Shown: piece after piece, positions 54,546-64,000 of the stretch
Layout of the letters: every line of letters starts with the position of its first letter
How positions within the stretch are numbered: position 1 is the stretch's first letter
Assembly: GCA_026708055.1 (NCBI GenBank)
Contig: JAPOVS010000075.1
Span: 59,551-123,550, forward strand
Direction of reading: 5' to 3'
Source of the DNA: a bacterium
GTDB taxonomy: Bacteria; Actinomycetota; Acidimicrobiia; Acidimicrobiales; CATQHL01
DNA length: 64,000 nt
Notes under the pieces: generated by a model
The model's input: only the letters and a program-made list of their open reading frames with translations
Told to the model about the DNA's origin: nothing
Databases searched by the model: none
Made by a program: the position numbers and the translations under genes

Positions 54546-55207
54546 CACCCGACCGCCTCGGGAGCCGTGTCGGGCACGGACTCGTCGCCCTCGCCTCCGG
54601 AACCGCCGCGCTGGCGCGCCAAGACCACCGCACCCACAACGGCCACGGTGAGCAGCAGACCGGTCAGCTGGAAGGCCCAGACGTAGTCGGTGAACACCCA
54701 CCAGGCCACCTGGCGGATATTGGAGATGGGCTCGGGGCCGTCACAGGCCGCGACCAGCGGCGCGGAGTCCTCCAGGGCCTTGGGAACGCCGGTACAGCTG
54801 TCGAACTCAGGCGCCACCGCGGCCGGCTGCCCGGTGGCCACCCCCTCGCCGCCGAAGCCGCCGGAGCTCGCCGCAATGGTGAACAGCAGCGCCAGCACCA
54901 GCACGGCCACGCCGAGGCCGGCCGCCAGCGGGCGCTGCCCGCCGAGCGGCTCGGTCCGCAGGTTCTCGACCCGGTCGACCCCCAGGAGCATGATGACGAA
55001 AAGGAACAGCACCACGATGGCGCCGGCGTAGACGATGACCTGCACGGCGGCCAGGAACTGGGCGTCGAGCGTCAGGAACAGCACGGCTATCCCGAACAGC
55101 GTCGCCACCAGAGACAGGGCGGCGTGTACCGGATGCCGGGTCACGATGACCCCGAGCGCGCCACCGATCACGATGGCGGCACAGACCGCGAAGACGGCGA
55201 TTTCCAT
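54545..55207 (-). CDS. nuoJ: NADH-quinone oxidoreductase subunit J (operon 2)
   Basis: A 220-aa membrane subunit with AAVQVIVYAGAIVVLFLFVI, the NuoJ hallmark helix. A loop of about 50 residues after the fourth helix (roughly 110-155) contains two Cys (DSCTGVPKALEDSAPLVAAC) and is absent from NuoJ of operon 1. It would face outside and could form a disulfide. ATG at 55207 shares one base with the nuoI stop (TGATG). Confidence 0.93.
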   Translation of the reverse strand: MEIAVFAVCAAIVIGGALGVIVTRHPVHAALSLVATLFGIAVLFLTLDAQFLAAVQVIVYAGAIVVLFLFVIMLLGVDRVENLRTEPLGGQRPLAAGLGVAVLVLALLFTIAASSGGFGGEGVATGQPAAVAPEFDSCTGVPKALEDSAPLVAACDGPEPISNIRQVAWWVFTDYVWAFQLTGLLLTVAVVGAVVLARQRGGSGGEGDESVPDTAPEAVG

Positions 55208-55833
55208 CAGCCGGCGGGTTCCTCGTCGGGTGTGCCGGGGCCTGTCTCGGCGGACTGTCCCTGCTCGGGGGCTCGCACCCCGTACCCCAACTCGGCGGAC
55301 CAGGCAGCCCGACCCTCCCAGGCGGCCGAACCCGACGGGGACGTCGCCCGCATCCAGCCCGAGGTGTGCTCGTCGTCGCCGGGGCGCCAGTCCTCCCAGG
55401 GCAGCCGCCGGGGCCTCCCGTCGTCGCCCACCAGCAGCTCGTCCTTGGTGTAGACCGCGTCGTCGCGCGAGGTGAAGGAGAACTCGAAGAGCTTCGACTC
55501 GGTGATGGCCTCGGTGGGGCACGCCTCCACGCACAGGTCGCAGTGGATGCACCGCAGGTAGTTGATCTCGTAGACGTAGCCGTAGCGCTCGCCGGGGGCC
55601 ACCGGGCTGTCAGGTGGGTTGTCGGCGCCGCGCACATGGATGCAGCGGGCCGGGCAGACGCCGGCGCAGAGCTCGCAGCCGATGCAGCGCTCCATGCCGT
55701 CCTCATAGCGTCCCAGCACGTGGCGGCCGTGGAAGCGCTCGGGCTTCGGGCGCTTCACGGTGGGGTACTGCGAGGTGACACGGTTCTCGAAGAGCTTGGC
55801 GAAGGTCACCCGGAACCCGCCGAAGAAGTTCAT
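55207..55833 (-). CDS. nuoI: NADH-quinone oxidoreductase subunit I, 2x[4Fe-4S] (operon 2)
   Basis: A 208-aa ferredoxin-like subunit. The motifs CIGCELCAGVCP and CIHCDLCVEACP bind clusters N6a and N6b. The C-terminal tail after about residue 150 is long, acidic and Trp-containing (PWEDWRPGDDEHTSGW). ATG at 55833 overlaps the nuoH stop (ATGA). Confidence 0.95.
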   Translation of the reverse strand: MNFFGGFRVTFAKLFENRVTSQYPTVKRPKPERFHGRHVLGRYEDGMERCIGCELCAGVCPARCIHVRGADNPPDSPVAPGERYGYVYEINYLRCIHCDLCVEACPTEAITESKLFEFSFTSRDDAVYTKDELLVGDDGRPRRLPWEDWRPGDDEHTSGWMRATSPSGSAAWEGRAAWSAELGYGVRAPEQGQSAETGPGTPDEEPAG

Positions 55834-57071
55834 CGCTTCCGACCCCCTTGCGCCGGCTGACCGGCGGCCTCGCCGGTCTCGGAGGCCTCGTCGACCTGCC
55901 GCTGCGCCCGGCCGGCCCGGACGGCGGTCCGCAGCACCAAGCCGCCGGTGGCCAGTGCCGCCACGCTCACCACGATGACCGCGGCCTCCGACCAGCCCCG
56001 GTCGCGGCCGATGCTGAGGGCGCCCAGGAACAGCAGCCAACCCAGAGACAGCGGGATGAGCACCTTCCAGCCCATGTCCATCAGCTGGTCGTAGCGGAGC
56101 CGGGGCAGCGTGGCCCGCAGCCACACGAACACGAACAGGAACACCATCAGTTTCAGGAAGAACCAGATGATCCCCCACAGCCAGTCCACCCCCTCGACGA
56201 GGATCGGACCGTCGGGGCCGCCCAGGAACAGCGTCACGATGATCGCCGACATCGTGATGACGTTCATGAACTCGGCCAGGAAGAACAGCGCGAAGCGGAT
56301 GGAGCTGTACTCGGTATGGAAGCCCCCCACCAGCTCCTGCTCGGCCTCCACCATGTCGAACGGCGGACGGTTCAACTCCGCGGTGGCCGCCACCAGGAAC
56401 ACCACGAACGGCACGATGCCGGTGACCCAGAGGTTCCAGTCGTAGCCGCTCTGGTCGGCCACGATGTCGTGGGTGGAGAGGCTGCCGGACTGCAGCAGCA
56501 CGGCGGCCAGCGACAGGCCCAGGGCGGCCTCGTAGGAGACCATCTGCGCCGAGGCCCGCACCGAGCCCAGCAGCGGGTACTTGGAGCCCGAGGACCAGCC
56601 CGCCAGCATCACGCCGTAGACGGCCATGGAGGACATGGCCAGCACCAGCAGGATCCCGATGTGCGGGTCGGCCACCTGCAGGTAGGTGGTGTTCCCCCAC
56701 CAGCTCACCGTGCCGTCGCCGGTCGTGAAGTTTCCGCCCACCGGCACGACGGTGAACACCAGGAAGGCGGGCACCAGCGACAGATAGGGTGCCAGCTTGT
56801 AGACGAAGCGGTCCGAGCGGGCGGGGACCAGATCCTCCTTGAAGAAGAGCTTCACCCCGTCGGCCAGGGTCTGCAGGATCCCCCACGGTCCCGCCAGCGC
56901 CGGCCCGATGCGGTTCTGCATGTCGCCGATGAGCTTGCGCTCGAACCAGATCATCAGCATGACCGCCACCATCAGCATGGCGAAGGCGGCCACCACCTTG
57001 ATGATCAGGATGAGCGCCTCGTCGAGACCGAAACCGCCGATGTAGGCCGGATCCAGGGCGAGCACGTTCAT
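55830..57071 (-). CDS. nuoH: NADH-quinone oxidoreductase subunit H (operon 2)
   Basis: A 413-aa membrane subunit. Family blocks are QNRIGPALAGPWG, LADGVKLFFKEDLVP, ELNRPPFDMVEAEQELVGGF and RATLPRLRYDQLM. The C-terminal extension of about 65 residues adds a further membrane helix and a charged tail (RAQRQVDEASETGEAAG), as in other actinobacterial NuoH. The ATG overlaps the nuoG stop (ATGA). Confidence 0.95.
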   Translation of the reverse strand: MNVLALDPAYIGGFGLDEALILIIKVVAAFAMLMVAVMLMIWFERKLIGDMQNRIGPALAGPWGILQTLADGVKLFFKEDLVPARSDRFVYKLAPYLSLVPAFLVFTVVPVGGNFTTGDGTVSWWGNTTYLQVADPHIGILLVLAMSSMAVYGVMLAGWSSGSKYPLLGSVRASAQMVSYEAALGLSLAAVLLQSGSLSTHDIVADQSGYDWNLWVTGIVPFVVFLVAATAELNRPPFDMVEAEQELVGGFHTEYSSIRFALFFLAEFMNVITMSAIIVTLFLGGPDGPILVEGVDWLWGIIWFFLKLMVFLFVFVWLRATLPRLRYDQLMDMGWKVLIPLSLGWLLFLGALSIGRDRGWSEAAVIVVSVAALATGGLVLRTAVRAGRAQRQVDEASETGEAAGQPAQGGRKR

Positions 57072-59584
57072 GAGATCGGCGGCTCCACCCTGATCTCGCA
57101 CACCGCCGCGTCGACGTCGATGAGCTCGCCGGGATCAGCGCCGCCGGAGTTGACCGTGAGGGCCGCGACCGCGCTGGGGACCCGCTCGTCGGGCGACGCC
57201 GCCACCGAGATGGCTCCGGCCGGCGAGCTGACCCGCAGCAGCTCGTCGGGGCCGCAGCCCAGGCGCTCGAAGTCCCGCGGGTTCAGCCGCAGATCAGCGG
57301 GCCGAGCGAAGGCGGCCAGCGACGGGCAGTTGGCGGTGACGGTGCCGGCGTCGTAGGCCCTGCGATCGGCAACCAGCCGGTAGGAGTAGCGGTCGAATGC
57401 CACGACCTGCGCGGCCGGAAGCCGCACGTCGTCGAGACCGAGACGTGGCGGCAGCCCGTCGGCGGTCGCCCCGGCGCCGTTGCCGCCGGCAAGCGGGAGC
57501 AGCACCCCGTCGAGATGGGCCCGCACCTCGTCCCAACTGGCTCCGGCGTGCAGCGGCGAGAGTTCGGCCAGTTCGGCCCACGCCTCGCCGGGCGAGGTCA
57601 TCTGCAAGTCCGACCCGAGCCGCAGCGCCAGTTCGGCCGCGATCTCCCAGTCCCGCCGGCACTGTGGCGGCGGGGTCACCTGCCGGGTCTCGGCGGTGGC
57701 GCGACCCTCGACGTTGAGGTGCGTGCCGGCGCGCTCGCCGAACATCACCGCCGGCAGGACCACGTCGGCACGCCGCACCGATGCGGTGCCGAAGGTGTCG
57801 ACGGCGATCACCGTTCGGACCCTCTCCAGCGCCCGCCGCGCCAGTTCCCTGTCGGGGAAGTCCGCCAGAGGGTCGGCGCCGAGCAGGAAGAGCACGTCGA
57901 CGCGTCCCGCGGCGGCGGCGACCAGGATGCCGGCGGCGTCGGCACCCCGCTGGGCGGGCACCGCGCCCCAGGCTGCGTCGTAGTGGGCGCCGGCCTGCTC
58001 CAGCAACGTGCGACCCGGCAGCAATCCCGGCGCCAGCCCGGCGTCGATGGCGCCCGCCGCGGCGCCCCGCCGTAGCAACGGCAGGAAGCGGGCGTGCGGG
58101 AAGGCGCGGGCCAGGCGCAGCGCGGCCGCGGCGGTCGGGATCGCCGACTCCGCCACCGAACTGCGGCCGACCAGCACGGTCAGCGGATTCTCGGCGAACA
58201 GAGCCGCGGCGGCACGCAGGTCCTCGGTGGCGATCCCGGCGAGGGCGACACCCTGGGGGGGATCCAGGATGGCCTCGGCGATCATGTCGGCGTCACCGGG
58301 GCGGACACGCAGCGAGTGGCGGGCCAGCGGCGTGAGACCGGTCGCCAGCGGAGACATCTCCACGAGCGTGGCGGCGCCGGAATCGGCTGCCCCGCGCAGG
58401 CGCAGGAAGAGGCTGCCGAACTCCTCCCGGAGGTCGCCTGCCAGCGTCAGCACCACACCGCCGGGCCGGCAGGCGTCGGCGATCGTGGCGCGCGGCAGGG
58501 CACAGACCAGTTCGGCCGGCAGGCCGTCGCCGAGTTGGGCGTCGACGTTGTCGGTGCCGATGACGCCTTTGGCCAGCTTCACCCAGGCGTACTGATCCTC
58601 GCTGCAGAGCCTGGCGCCGCCCACCACGGCCACCGAGGAGGGCCCGTTGCGACCCAGCGCCTCGACGGTGGCCCCGGCGACGGCGTCCAGGGCCGCCGAC
58701 CACGAGGTCGGGACGAGGTCGCCGTCGCTGCGCAGCAGCGGCTCCAGCAGGCGTCCCGGGCTGTGGACGGCCTCGAAGCTGAAGCGGTCACGGTCGGCCA
58801 GCCAGCCGTGGTTCACCGCCTCGGAGTCGACGCCCTGGATGCGCAGCAGGCGGTTGCGCGAGGCGTGGACCGAGACCCTGTCGCCGGTGGCGTTGGGGTA
58901 CGTGGAGACCATCTCGGTGAGGTCCCAGGGCCGCGCCCGGAACCGGTAGGGGCGGGCGGTGAGCGCTCCCACGGGGCAGATCTGCACCGTGTTGCCGCTG
59001 AAGTACGAGTCGAACGGTCGATCCGGGAAGGTGTTCACCTCGGTGTGGTAGCCGCGTCCCTGGAAGCCGATGAGGGGCTCGCCGGCCACTTCGTCGGCGA
59101 AGCGGGTGCAGCGGTCGCAGAGGATGCAACGCTCCCGGTCCAGGTAGACCAGGTCGCTGATCGGCAGCGGCTTGTCGAAGTGGCGCTTCTCCTCCACGAA
59201 GCGGCTCTCCCCCGGGCCATAGGCCATGGTCTGATCCTGCAGCGGGCACTCGCCGCCCTTGTCGCAGACGGGGCAGTCCAGGGGGTGGTTCACCAGCAGG
59301 AACTCCAGCACGCCGTCCTGCGCCTTGCGGGCGGCATCGCTGGCGGTGTCCACGACCATGCCCTCGCTCACCGTGAGCATGCACGACGGCGCCAGGGCGG
59401 GGCCGCGGCCGGTGTCCACGTCCACCAGGCACATGCGGCACATGCCCACGGGCCGCATCCGCGGGTGGTAGCAGAACCTCGGGATATAGGTGCCTGCCGC
59501 CTCGCAGGCGTCGATGAGCAGCTGCCCGGGCGCGGCGTCGATCTCGACGCCGTCGACGGTGATGCGCACCGGGGTCTCGCTCAT
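57068..59584 (-). CDS. nuoG: NADH-quinone oxidoreductase subunit G
   Basis: An 838-aa iron-sulfur subunit of the NADH module. The [2Fe-2S] ligands are in RFCYHPRMRPVGMCRMC; the His-Cys3 site (N5) is HPLDCPVCDKGGEC; a [4Fe-4S] site uses CILCDRC and ICPVGAL. The four Cys that bind the extra cluster N7 in some bacteria are not found: the equivalent region reads YPNATGDRV. The rest is a molybdopterin-oxidoreductase-like fold without cofactor motifs. ATG at 59584 overlaps the nuoEF stop; the much longer open frame upstream is a shadow of nuoEF. Confidence 0.95.
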   Translation of the reverse strand: MSETPVRITVDGVEIDAAPGQLLIDACEAAGTYIPRFCYHPRMRPVGMCRMCLVDVDTGRGPALAPSCMLTVSEGMVVDTASDAARKAQDGVLEFLLVNHPLDCPVCDKGGECPLQDQTMAYGPGESRFVEEKRHFDKPLPISDLVYLDRERCILCDRCTRFADEVAGEPLIGFQGRGYHTEVNTFPDRPFDSYFSGNTVQICPVGALTARPYRFRARPWDLTEMVSTYPNATGDRVSVHASRNRLLRIQGVDSEAVNHGWLADRDRFSFEAVHSPGRLLEPLLRSDGDLVPTSWSAALDAVAGATVEALGRNGPSSVAVVGGARLCSEDQYAWVKLAKGVIGTDNVDAQLGDGLPAELVCALPRATIADACRPGGVVLTLAGDLREEFGSLFLRLRGAADSGAATLVEMSPLATGLTPLARHSLRVRPGDADMIAEAILDPPQGVALAGIATEDLRAAAALFAENPLTVLVGRSSVAESAIPTAAAALRLARAFPHARFLPLLRRGAAAGAIDAGLAPGLLPGRTLLEQAGAHYDAAWGAVPAQRGADAAGILVAAAAGRVDVLFLLGADPLADFPDRELARRALERVRTVIAVDTFGTASVRRADVVLPAVMFGERAGTHLNVEGRATAETRQVTPPPQCRRDWEIAAELALRLGSDLQMTSPGEAWAELAELSPLHAGASWDEVRAHLDGVLLPLAGGNGAGATADGLPPRLGLDDVRLPAAQVVAFDRYSYRLVADRRAYDAGTVTANCPSLAAFARPADLRLNPRDFERLGCGPDELLRVSSPAGAISVAASPDERVPSAVAALTVNSGGADPGELIDVDAAVCEIRVEPPIS

Positions 59585-61545
59585 GACACCGGAGGCGCCG
59601 CCGCCACCGGGATCCGGCGCGGCAGGTAGGCCTCGAACTCGGCGCGGAAGTCCCGCAGCGCCGAGACGATGGGCGAGGCGGCCGACGGGCCCAGCGGGCA
59701 GATGGTGGTCATGCGCGGCGGCCAGGCGAGGCCGGGGCTGATGTTGTCGCAGACGTCGGTGAGCAGGTCCAGGTCGCCCGGACGGCCCCGACCCGCCAGG
59801 ATGCGTTCCAGGATGACCTCCAGCCAGCTGGTGCCTTCGCGGCAGGGCGTGCACTTCCCGCAGGACTCGCGAGCGAAGAACCGCACCAGGTTGTGGCAGG
59901 CCCGGGGAATGTCGGTGGTGGAGTCCATGACGACGATGGCACCCGAGCCCAGCATCGAACCGGCGGCGTCCACGGTGGCCTTCTCCAGCGGCAGGTCCAG
60001 GTGCTCGGTGGTGAACCACGGGGCCGAGGCGCCGCCCGGGATGAAGGCCTTGAGGTCGCGGCCGTCCCGGATGCCGCCGCCGTAGCGCTCGTCGCAGATG
60101 ATCTCCCTGAACGTCGTCGTGCCGAAGGGCACCTCGAAGACGCCGGGGTTGCGGACGTGGCCCGACACCGCGAACACCCGGGTGCCCGCCGACTGCTCGG
60201 CTCCCCGGTCGACGAACGCCGCCGCCCCGTGGGTCACGATCCACGGCAGATTCGCCAGCGTCTCCACGTTGTTGACGATGGTCGGTCGCCCGTAGAGCCC
60301 CACCGCCGCCGGGAAGAACGGCGGCTTCAGGCGGGGCATGCCGCGGTTGCCCTCGAGGCTCTCGATGAGTGCCGTCTCCTCGCCCACGATGTAGGCGCCG
60401 GCGCCGGAGTGCAGCACGATGTCGGTGCCGAAGTCGCTGCCGCAGATACCCGAGCCCACGTACCCCGCTGCGTAGGCCTCGTTGAGCGCGGCGGCGAGGC
60501 GCTCGGCCGCCAGCGCCATCTCGCCGCGCACGTACAGGAAGCACTGCGAGAGACCCAGCGCGTAGCAGGCGATGAGGCACCCCTCGATGAGCTGGTGCGG
60601 GTCGAGCTCCATGAGCAGGCGGTCCTTGTAGGTGCCGGGCTCGCTCTCGTCGCCGTTCACCACCAGGTAGCGCGGCCAGACCTTCGGCGGGCAGAAGCCC
60701 CACTTCACCCCCGCCGGGAAGCCAGCGCCGCCGCGTCCCAGCAGGCTGGCCGCTCTCACCTCGGCGTGCACCGCGGCCGGCGCTGCGGCCAGCGCCCGGC
60801 GCAGGCCCTCGTAGCCGCCGGTGCGGAGGTAGCCCCTGAGGGTGTGGCCGTCGGTGAGGTCCCGCCGGGAGGTCACGATCATCTCGGAGGGGTCGGCGGG
60901 CGCCACCTCCGGCAGCGAGCCCGCGCCGTTGCCCTCGGTGGCGGCTTGGTGGCGCTCCCACCAGGCCGGCGGCCCGTCGGCGGACGGCGGCGAGGCCCCG
61001 GCGGCGCGCTTGGGCGGGATCTGCTGGCGCACCGTGGCCACAGTGCCGTGGGGCGGCACGTCGGGGCGACCGCCGTTGCGCAGCTCGCTGACGAGTTGGT
61101 CGAAGTCCTCGATCGCCACGTCGCCGACGTAGCGGTAGTTCACCTGCAGGCAGGGCGCCTCTGTACAGGCCGCCACGCACTCCACCGCCTCCAGGGTGAT
61201 CTTCCCGTCGGCGGTCGTACCGCCAACGGGGACGCCCAGCGACTCGCTTGCGTGTTCGATCAGCTCGTCGGCGCCGCGCAGGTGGCAGCTGATTCCCCGG
61301 CAGATGTTCAGGCGGTAGGTGCCGCCGGGCGAGCGCTTGAACATCTCATAGAACGAGCAGGTGCTGAGCACCTCCGACGGTGTCGTGCCGATCAGCTCGG
61401 CGATGTGTTCCATCGCCTCGGTGCTGACATGGCCGTCCTGGGCCTGGGCCACGTGCAGCAGCGGGATGAGGGCCGAGCGCGCAACGGGGTAGCGCCCGAT
61501 GATCTCGGCGGCCAGCTTGACGTTCTCGTCGCTGAGACGAGCCAT
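59581..61545 (-). CDS. nuoEF: Fused NADH-quinone oxidoreductase subunits E and F
   Basis: A 654-aa fusion. Residues 1-160 are NuoE (24 kDa) with [2Fe-2S] ligands Cys82, Cys87, Cys123 and Cys127 (ICRGISC and VECVAAC). Residues 160-222 form a Pro/Ala-rich linker. Residues 222-654 are NuoF (51 kDa): FMN/NADH site GRGGAGFPAGVKWG and [4Fe-4S] ligands in ESCGKCTPCREG plus TICPLG. The frame is continuous with no stop between domains. ATG at 61545 shares its base with the stop of a mini-ORF. An internal ATG at 60882 has no ribosome site. It oxidises NADH and feeds NuoG. Confidence 0.93.
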   Translation of the reverse strand: MARLSDENVKLAAEIIGRYPVARSALIPLLHVAQAQDGHVSTEAMEHIAELIGTTPSEVLSTCSFYEMFKRSPGGTYRLNICRGISCHLRGADELIEHASESLGVPVGGTTADGKITLEAVECVAACTEAPCLQVNYRYVGDVAIEDFDQLVSELRNGGRPDVPPHGTVATVRQQIPPKRAAGASPPSADGPPAWWERHQAATEGNGAGSLPEVAPADPSEMIVTSRRDLTDGHTLRGYLRTGGYEGLRRALAAAPAAVHAEVRAASLLGRGGAGFPAGVKWGFCPPKVWPRYLVVNGDESEPGTYKDRLLMELDPHQLIEGCLIACYALGLSQCFLYVRGEMALAAERLAAALNEAYAAGYVGSGICGSDFGTDIVLHSGAGAYIVGEETALIESLEGNRGMPRLKPPFFPAAVGLYGRPTIVNNVETLANLPWIVTHGAAAFVDRGAEQSAGTRVFAVSGHVRNPGVFEVPFGTTTFREIICDERYGGGIRDGRDLKAFIPGGASAPWFTTEHLDLPLEKATVDAAGSMLGSGAIVVMDSTTDIPRACHNLVRFFARESCGKCTPCREGTSWLEVILERILAGRGRPGDLDLLTDVCDNISPGLAWPPRMTTICPLGPSAASPIVSALRDFRAEFEAYLPRRIPVAAAPPVS

Positions 61546-61631
61546 CAGCAGTCGACCTCGCTGATAGTGCGGCGATCGACCGAGGAGATGATCGCCACCA
61601 CAAGGCCCGTCATGGGACCGAGGCACGCCAT
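61545..61631 (-). CDS. 28-aa mini-ORF between nuoD and nuoEF, a diverged copy of the nuoD end
   Basis: A 28-codon ORF exactly fills the gap. Its ATG shares one base with the nuoD stop, and its TGA shares one base with the nuoEF ATG. The C-terminal part, [18 protein letters not shown], resembles the nuoD end [16 protein letters not shown], and the DNA is likewise a diverged tandem copy. It is probably a duplication relic that now links translation of the two genes. Whether the peptide is stable or useful is unknown. Confidence 0.55.
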   Translation of the reverse strand: MACLGPMTGLVVAIISSVDRRTISEVDC

Positions 61632-62899
61632 CAGCGATCCACCTCACCCATGATGGGATCCACCGAGGAGATGATGGCCACCGCGTCGGCCACCAGGCGG
61701 TCCTCCAGCATGTACGGCAGGGCCTGCAGGTTGATGAAGCTGGGCGCCCTGATGTGCATGCGCAGCGGCTTGGGGCCGCCGTCGCTGACGATGTAGCAGC
61801 CCAACTCCCCGCGGGGCGACTCCACCGCCGCGTACACCTCACCGGCGGGCACCTTGAACCCCTCGGTGAAGATCTTGAAGTGATGGATGAGGGCCTCCAT
61901 GGACTCGTCGATGCGCCCCCGCGGGGGCGGGGTGACCTTCTTGTCCTGGACGCGGTAGTCGCCCGAGGGCATTCCCTCGAGGATCTGGCGGACCAGCCGG
62001 ACGGACTCGCGGATCTCGTTCAGGCGGATGGCGTAGCGGTCGAACGAGTCGCCGTAGCTGCCGCAGATCACGTCGAAGTCCAGCAGGTCGTAGTCCAGGT
62101 AGGGCATGTGGCGGCGCAGGTCCCAGGAGTAGCCGGTGCTGCGCAGGATCGGCCCCGTGACGCCCAGCGCCAGGCACTCCTCCGCGCTGATGACGCCCAC
62201 GCCCTGCAGCCGCTCCCGCCAGATGGGCTGGCCGGTCAGCAGCGCGTCGTACTCGTCGAGACGGCCACCGATGGGGTCCAAGAGCCGCAGGACGTCATCG
62301 CGCCAGCCGTCGGGCAGGTCGGCCGCCACGCCGCCGGGGCGGATGTAGTTGTGGTTCATGCGCAGGCCGGTGATCGTCTCCAGCAGGCGCAGCACCTCCT
62401 CGCGCTCGCGCCAGCCGTAGAGCATCATCGACACCGCCCCCAGGTCCATCCCATTGGTGGCCTGGAAGAGCAGGTGCGAACTGATGCGGTTCAACTCGCA
62501 CATCAACATGCGGATCCAGACGGCACGGGGCGGGAGCTCGAGGCCGAGCAGCATCTCGGTGGCGGTGGCGAAGGCCAGCTCGCTGAACAGCGGCGAGGCG
62601 TAGTCCATGCGCGTGACGTTGGTGGGCCCCTGCAGGTAGGTCAGCGTCTCGCCGGTCTTCTCCATGCCGGTGTGCAGGTAGCCGATGATCGGCTTGCAGC
62701 GGGTCACCGTCTCGCCGTCGAGTTCCAGCAGCAGCCGCAGCACCCCGTGCGTGGACGGGTGCTGGGGACCCATGTTGATGATCATGCGCTCGGGCGCCGA
62801 GGGCTCCGCCGTTTCGGCCTCCGACTCGCTGAGGCGCAGCACGGGCCCGCCGCCGCGGGCGTAGACGCGTCCCGGGGTCGGAGGGGCTTCGGCACTCAC
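61631..62899 (-). CDS. nuoD: NADH-quinone oxidoreductase subunit D (operon 2)
   Basis: A 422-aa 49-kDa subunit with [31 protein letters not shown] and the C-terminal DPIMGEVDR. The first 35 residues are a Pro/Glu-rich extension absent from the operon 1 copy; a later start before [11 protein letters not shown] is possible. The start overlaps the nuoC stop. Followed directly by the mini-ORF. Confidence 0.95.
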   Translation of the reverse strand: MSAEAPPTPGRVYARGGGPVLRLSESEAETAEPSAPERMIINMGPQHPSTHGVLRLLLELDGETVTRCKPIIGYLHTGMEKTGETLTYLQGPTNVTRMDYASPLFSELAFATATEMLLGLELPPRAVWIRMLMCELNRISSHLLFQATNGMDLGAVSMMLYGWREREEVLRLLETITGLRMNHNYIRPGGVAADLPDGWRDDVLRLLDPIGGRLDEYDALLTGQPIWRERLQGVGVISAEECLALGVTGPILRSTGYSWDLRRHMPYLDYDLLDFDVICGSYGDSFDRYAIRLNEIRESVRLVRQILEGMPSGDYRVQDKKVTPPPRGRIDESMEALIHHFKIFTEGFKVPAGEVYAAVESPRGELGCYIVSDGGPKPLRMHIRAPSFINLQALPYMLEDRLVADAVAIISSVDPIMGEVDR

Positions 62900-63399
62900 C
62901 GCGTGTCCCCGGCCGCCTTGAACCGCACGGGCACGATCCCGACGGCGTAGTCCTTGCGCAGGGGATGGCCGTCCCAGTCCTCGGGCATCAGGATGCGGGT
63001 CATGTCCGGATGCCCGTCGAAGGCGATGCCGAACATGTCGAACGCTTCCCGTTCGGGGTTCTCGGCGCCCGGGAACAGGTCGAACAACGTGGGCAGGCGC
63101 GGATCCTCCGCGGGGACCTGCACCCGCAGCCGCACCCGGTCGCGCCGCTGGTGGGAGATGAGGGTGACGACCACTTCGAACCGTTGGGGAACCACCTCAT
63201 CGGGGAGATCCGTCCTGGACTCGGCACCCAGGTAGTCCACGGCGCAGACGTCGAGGCACTGGCGGTAGCCGGCGTCGCGCAGCGCCTCGGCGACCTCCAG
63301 CAGCTCCGCCAGCCGGGGATGCAGCACCGGTGCGGCGGCAGGATCGGTGCTGACGGGGACGCCGAGGTCGGCTACCCCCTCCGGGGGGGATGACGCCAT
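62896..63399 (-). CDS. nuoC: NADH-quinone oxidoreductase subunit C (operon 2)
   Basis: A 167-aa 30-kDa subunit: [20 protein letters not shown] and [13 protein letters not shown] are the family signature. ATG at 63399 ([13 protein letters not shown]) lies 4 bases after the nuoB stop; the longer open frame upstream reads Ser/Pro noise inside nuoB. Confidence 0.93.
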   Translation of the reverse strand: MASSPPEGVADLGVPVSTDPAAAPVLHPRLAELLEVAEALRDAGYRQCLDVCAVDYLGAESRTDLPDEVVPQRFEVVVTLISHQRRDRVRLRVQVPAEDPRLPTLFDLFPGAENPEREAFDMFGIAFDGHPDMTRILMPEDWDGHPLRKDYAVGIVPVRFKAAGDTR

Positions 63400-63403
63400 C
63401 GCC

Positions 63404-64000
<597 letters not shown>

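Noticed and set aside
57068..61180. A 1370-codon minus-strand frame covering nuoG and most of nuoEF
   Set aside because: Only the part from 59584 on is NuoG; the front part is Arg-rich shadow sequence of nuoEF in another frame.

Overview
The window is high-GC, densely packed bacterial DNA with many GTG starts and stop/start overlaps. A PdtaS-type histidine kinase and several TAnnnT boxes placed 6-9 bases before a start codon (leaderless-style promoters) point to an actinobacterium. An Acidimicrobiia-like lineage would fit, but nothing read here proves the class. No rRNA, tRNA, CRISPR array, transposase or phage gene was seen.

Layout. 1-2.9 kb: end of a cobalamin nucleotide-loop operon (cobU end, cobS, cbiB, cobT). 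3.0-4.5 kb: a secreted protein with a PEDT repeat linker. 4.6-14.7 kb: an accessory island resembling the helicase-methylase-ATPase (Hma-like) anti-phage loci: DUF499 ATPase, a 141-aa unknown, a DUF1156 DNA methylase and a phospholipase-D/SNF2 helicase. Both the ATPase and the helicase are split by one-base frameshifts in homopolymers. 14.7-23.2 kb: toxin-antitoxin pairs, an SDR, two tandem Rieske oxygenases, a DUF4143 ATPase and pdtaS. 23.3-33.9 kb (minus): a complex I operon, nuoABCDHIJKLMN, with no nuoE, F or G. 34-43.6 kb: trpB2, a retropepsin-like protein, a PNPOx-like flavoprotein, a VOC protein, a MerR-like regulator, a 1275-aa secreted repeat protein, a GOLPH3-like protein and a Phd/VapC pair. 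43.6-49.0 kb (minus): a CUT1-type sugar ABC transporter operon ending with its own IclR-type regulator; a good promoter and two 20-bp operator-like repeats lie in front of it. 49.2-64 kb (minus): a second complex I operon, nuoB-C-D-(mini-ORF)-EF-G-H-I-J-K-L-M-N, running off the right edge. Here nuoE and nuoF are fused and two gene junctions carry small tandem duplications that create tiny translationally coupled ORFs.

How the parts work together. The two nuo operons imply two forms of complex I: a 14-subunit-type NADH enzyme and an 11-subunit form that needs another electron donor (ferredoxin is the usual suggestion) or borrows the NADH module of the other. The sugar operon is probably IclR-controlled and self-regulated. 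The island at 4.6-14.7 kb is the best candidate for an under-described defence system. The damage to two of its genes leaves open whether it is intact in the cell: sequencing error, decay, or phase variation at a 12-C tract.
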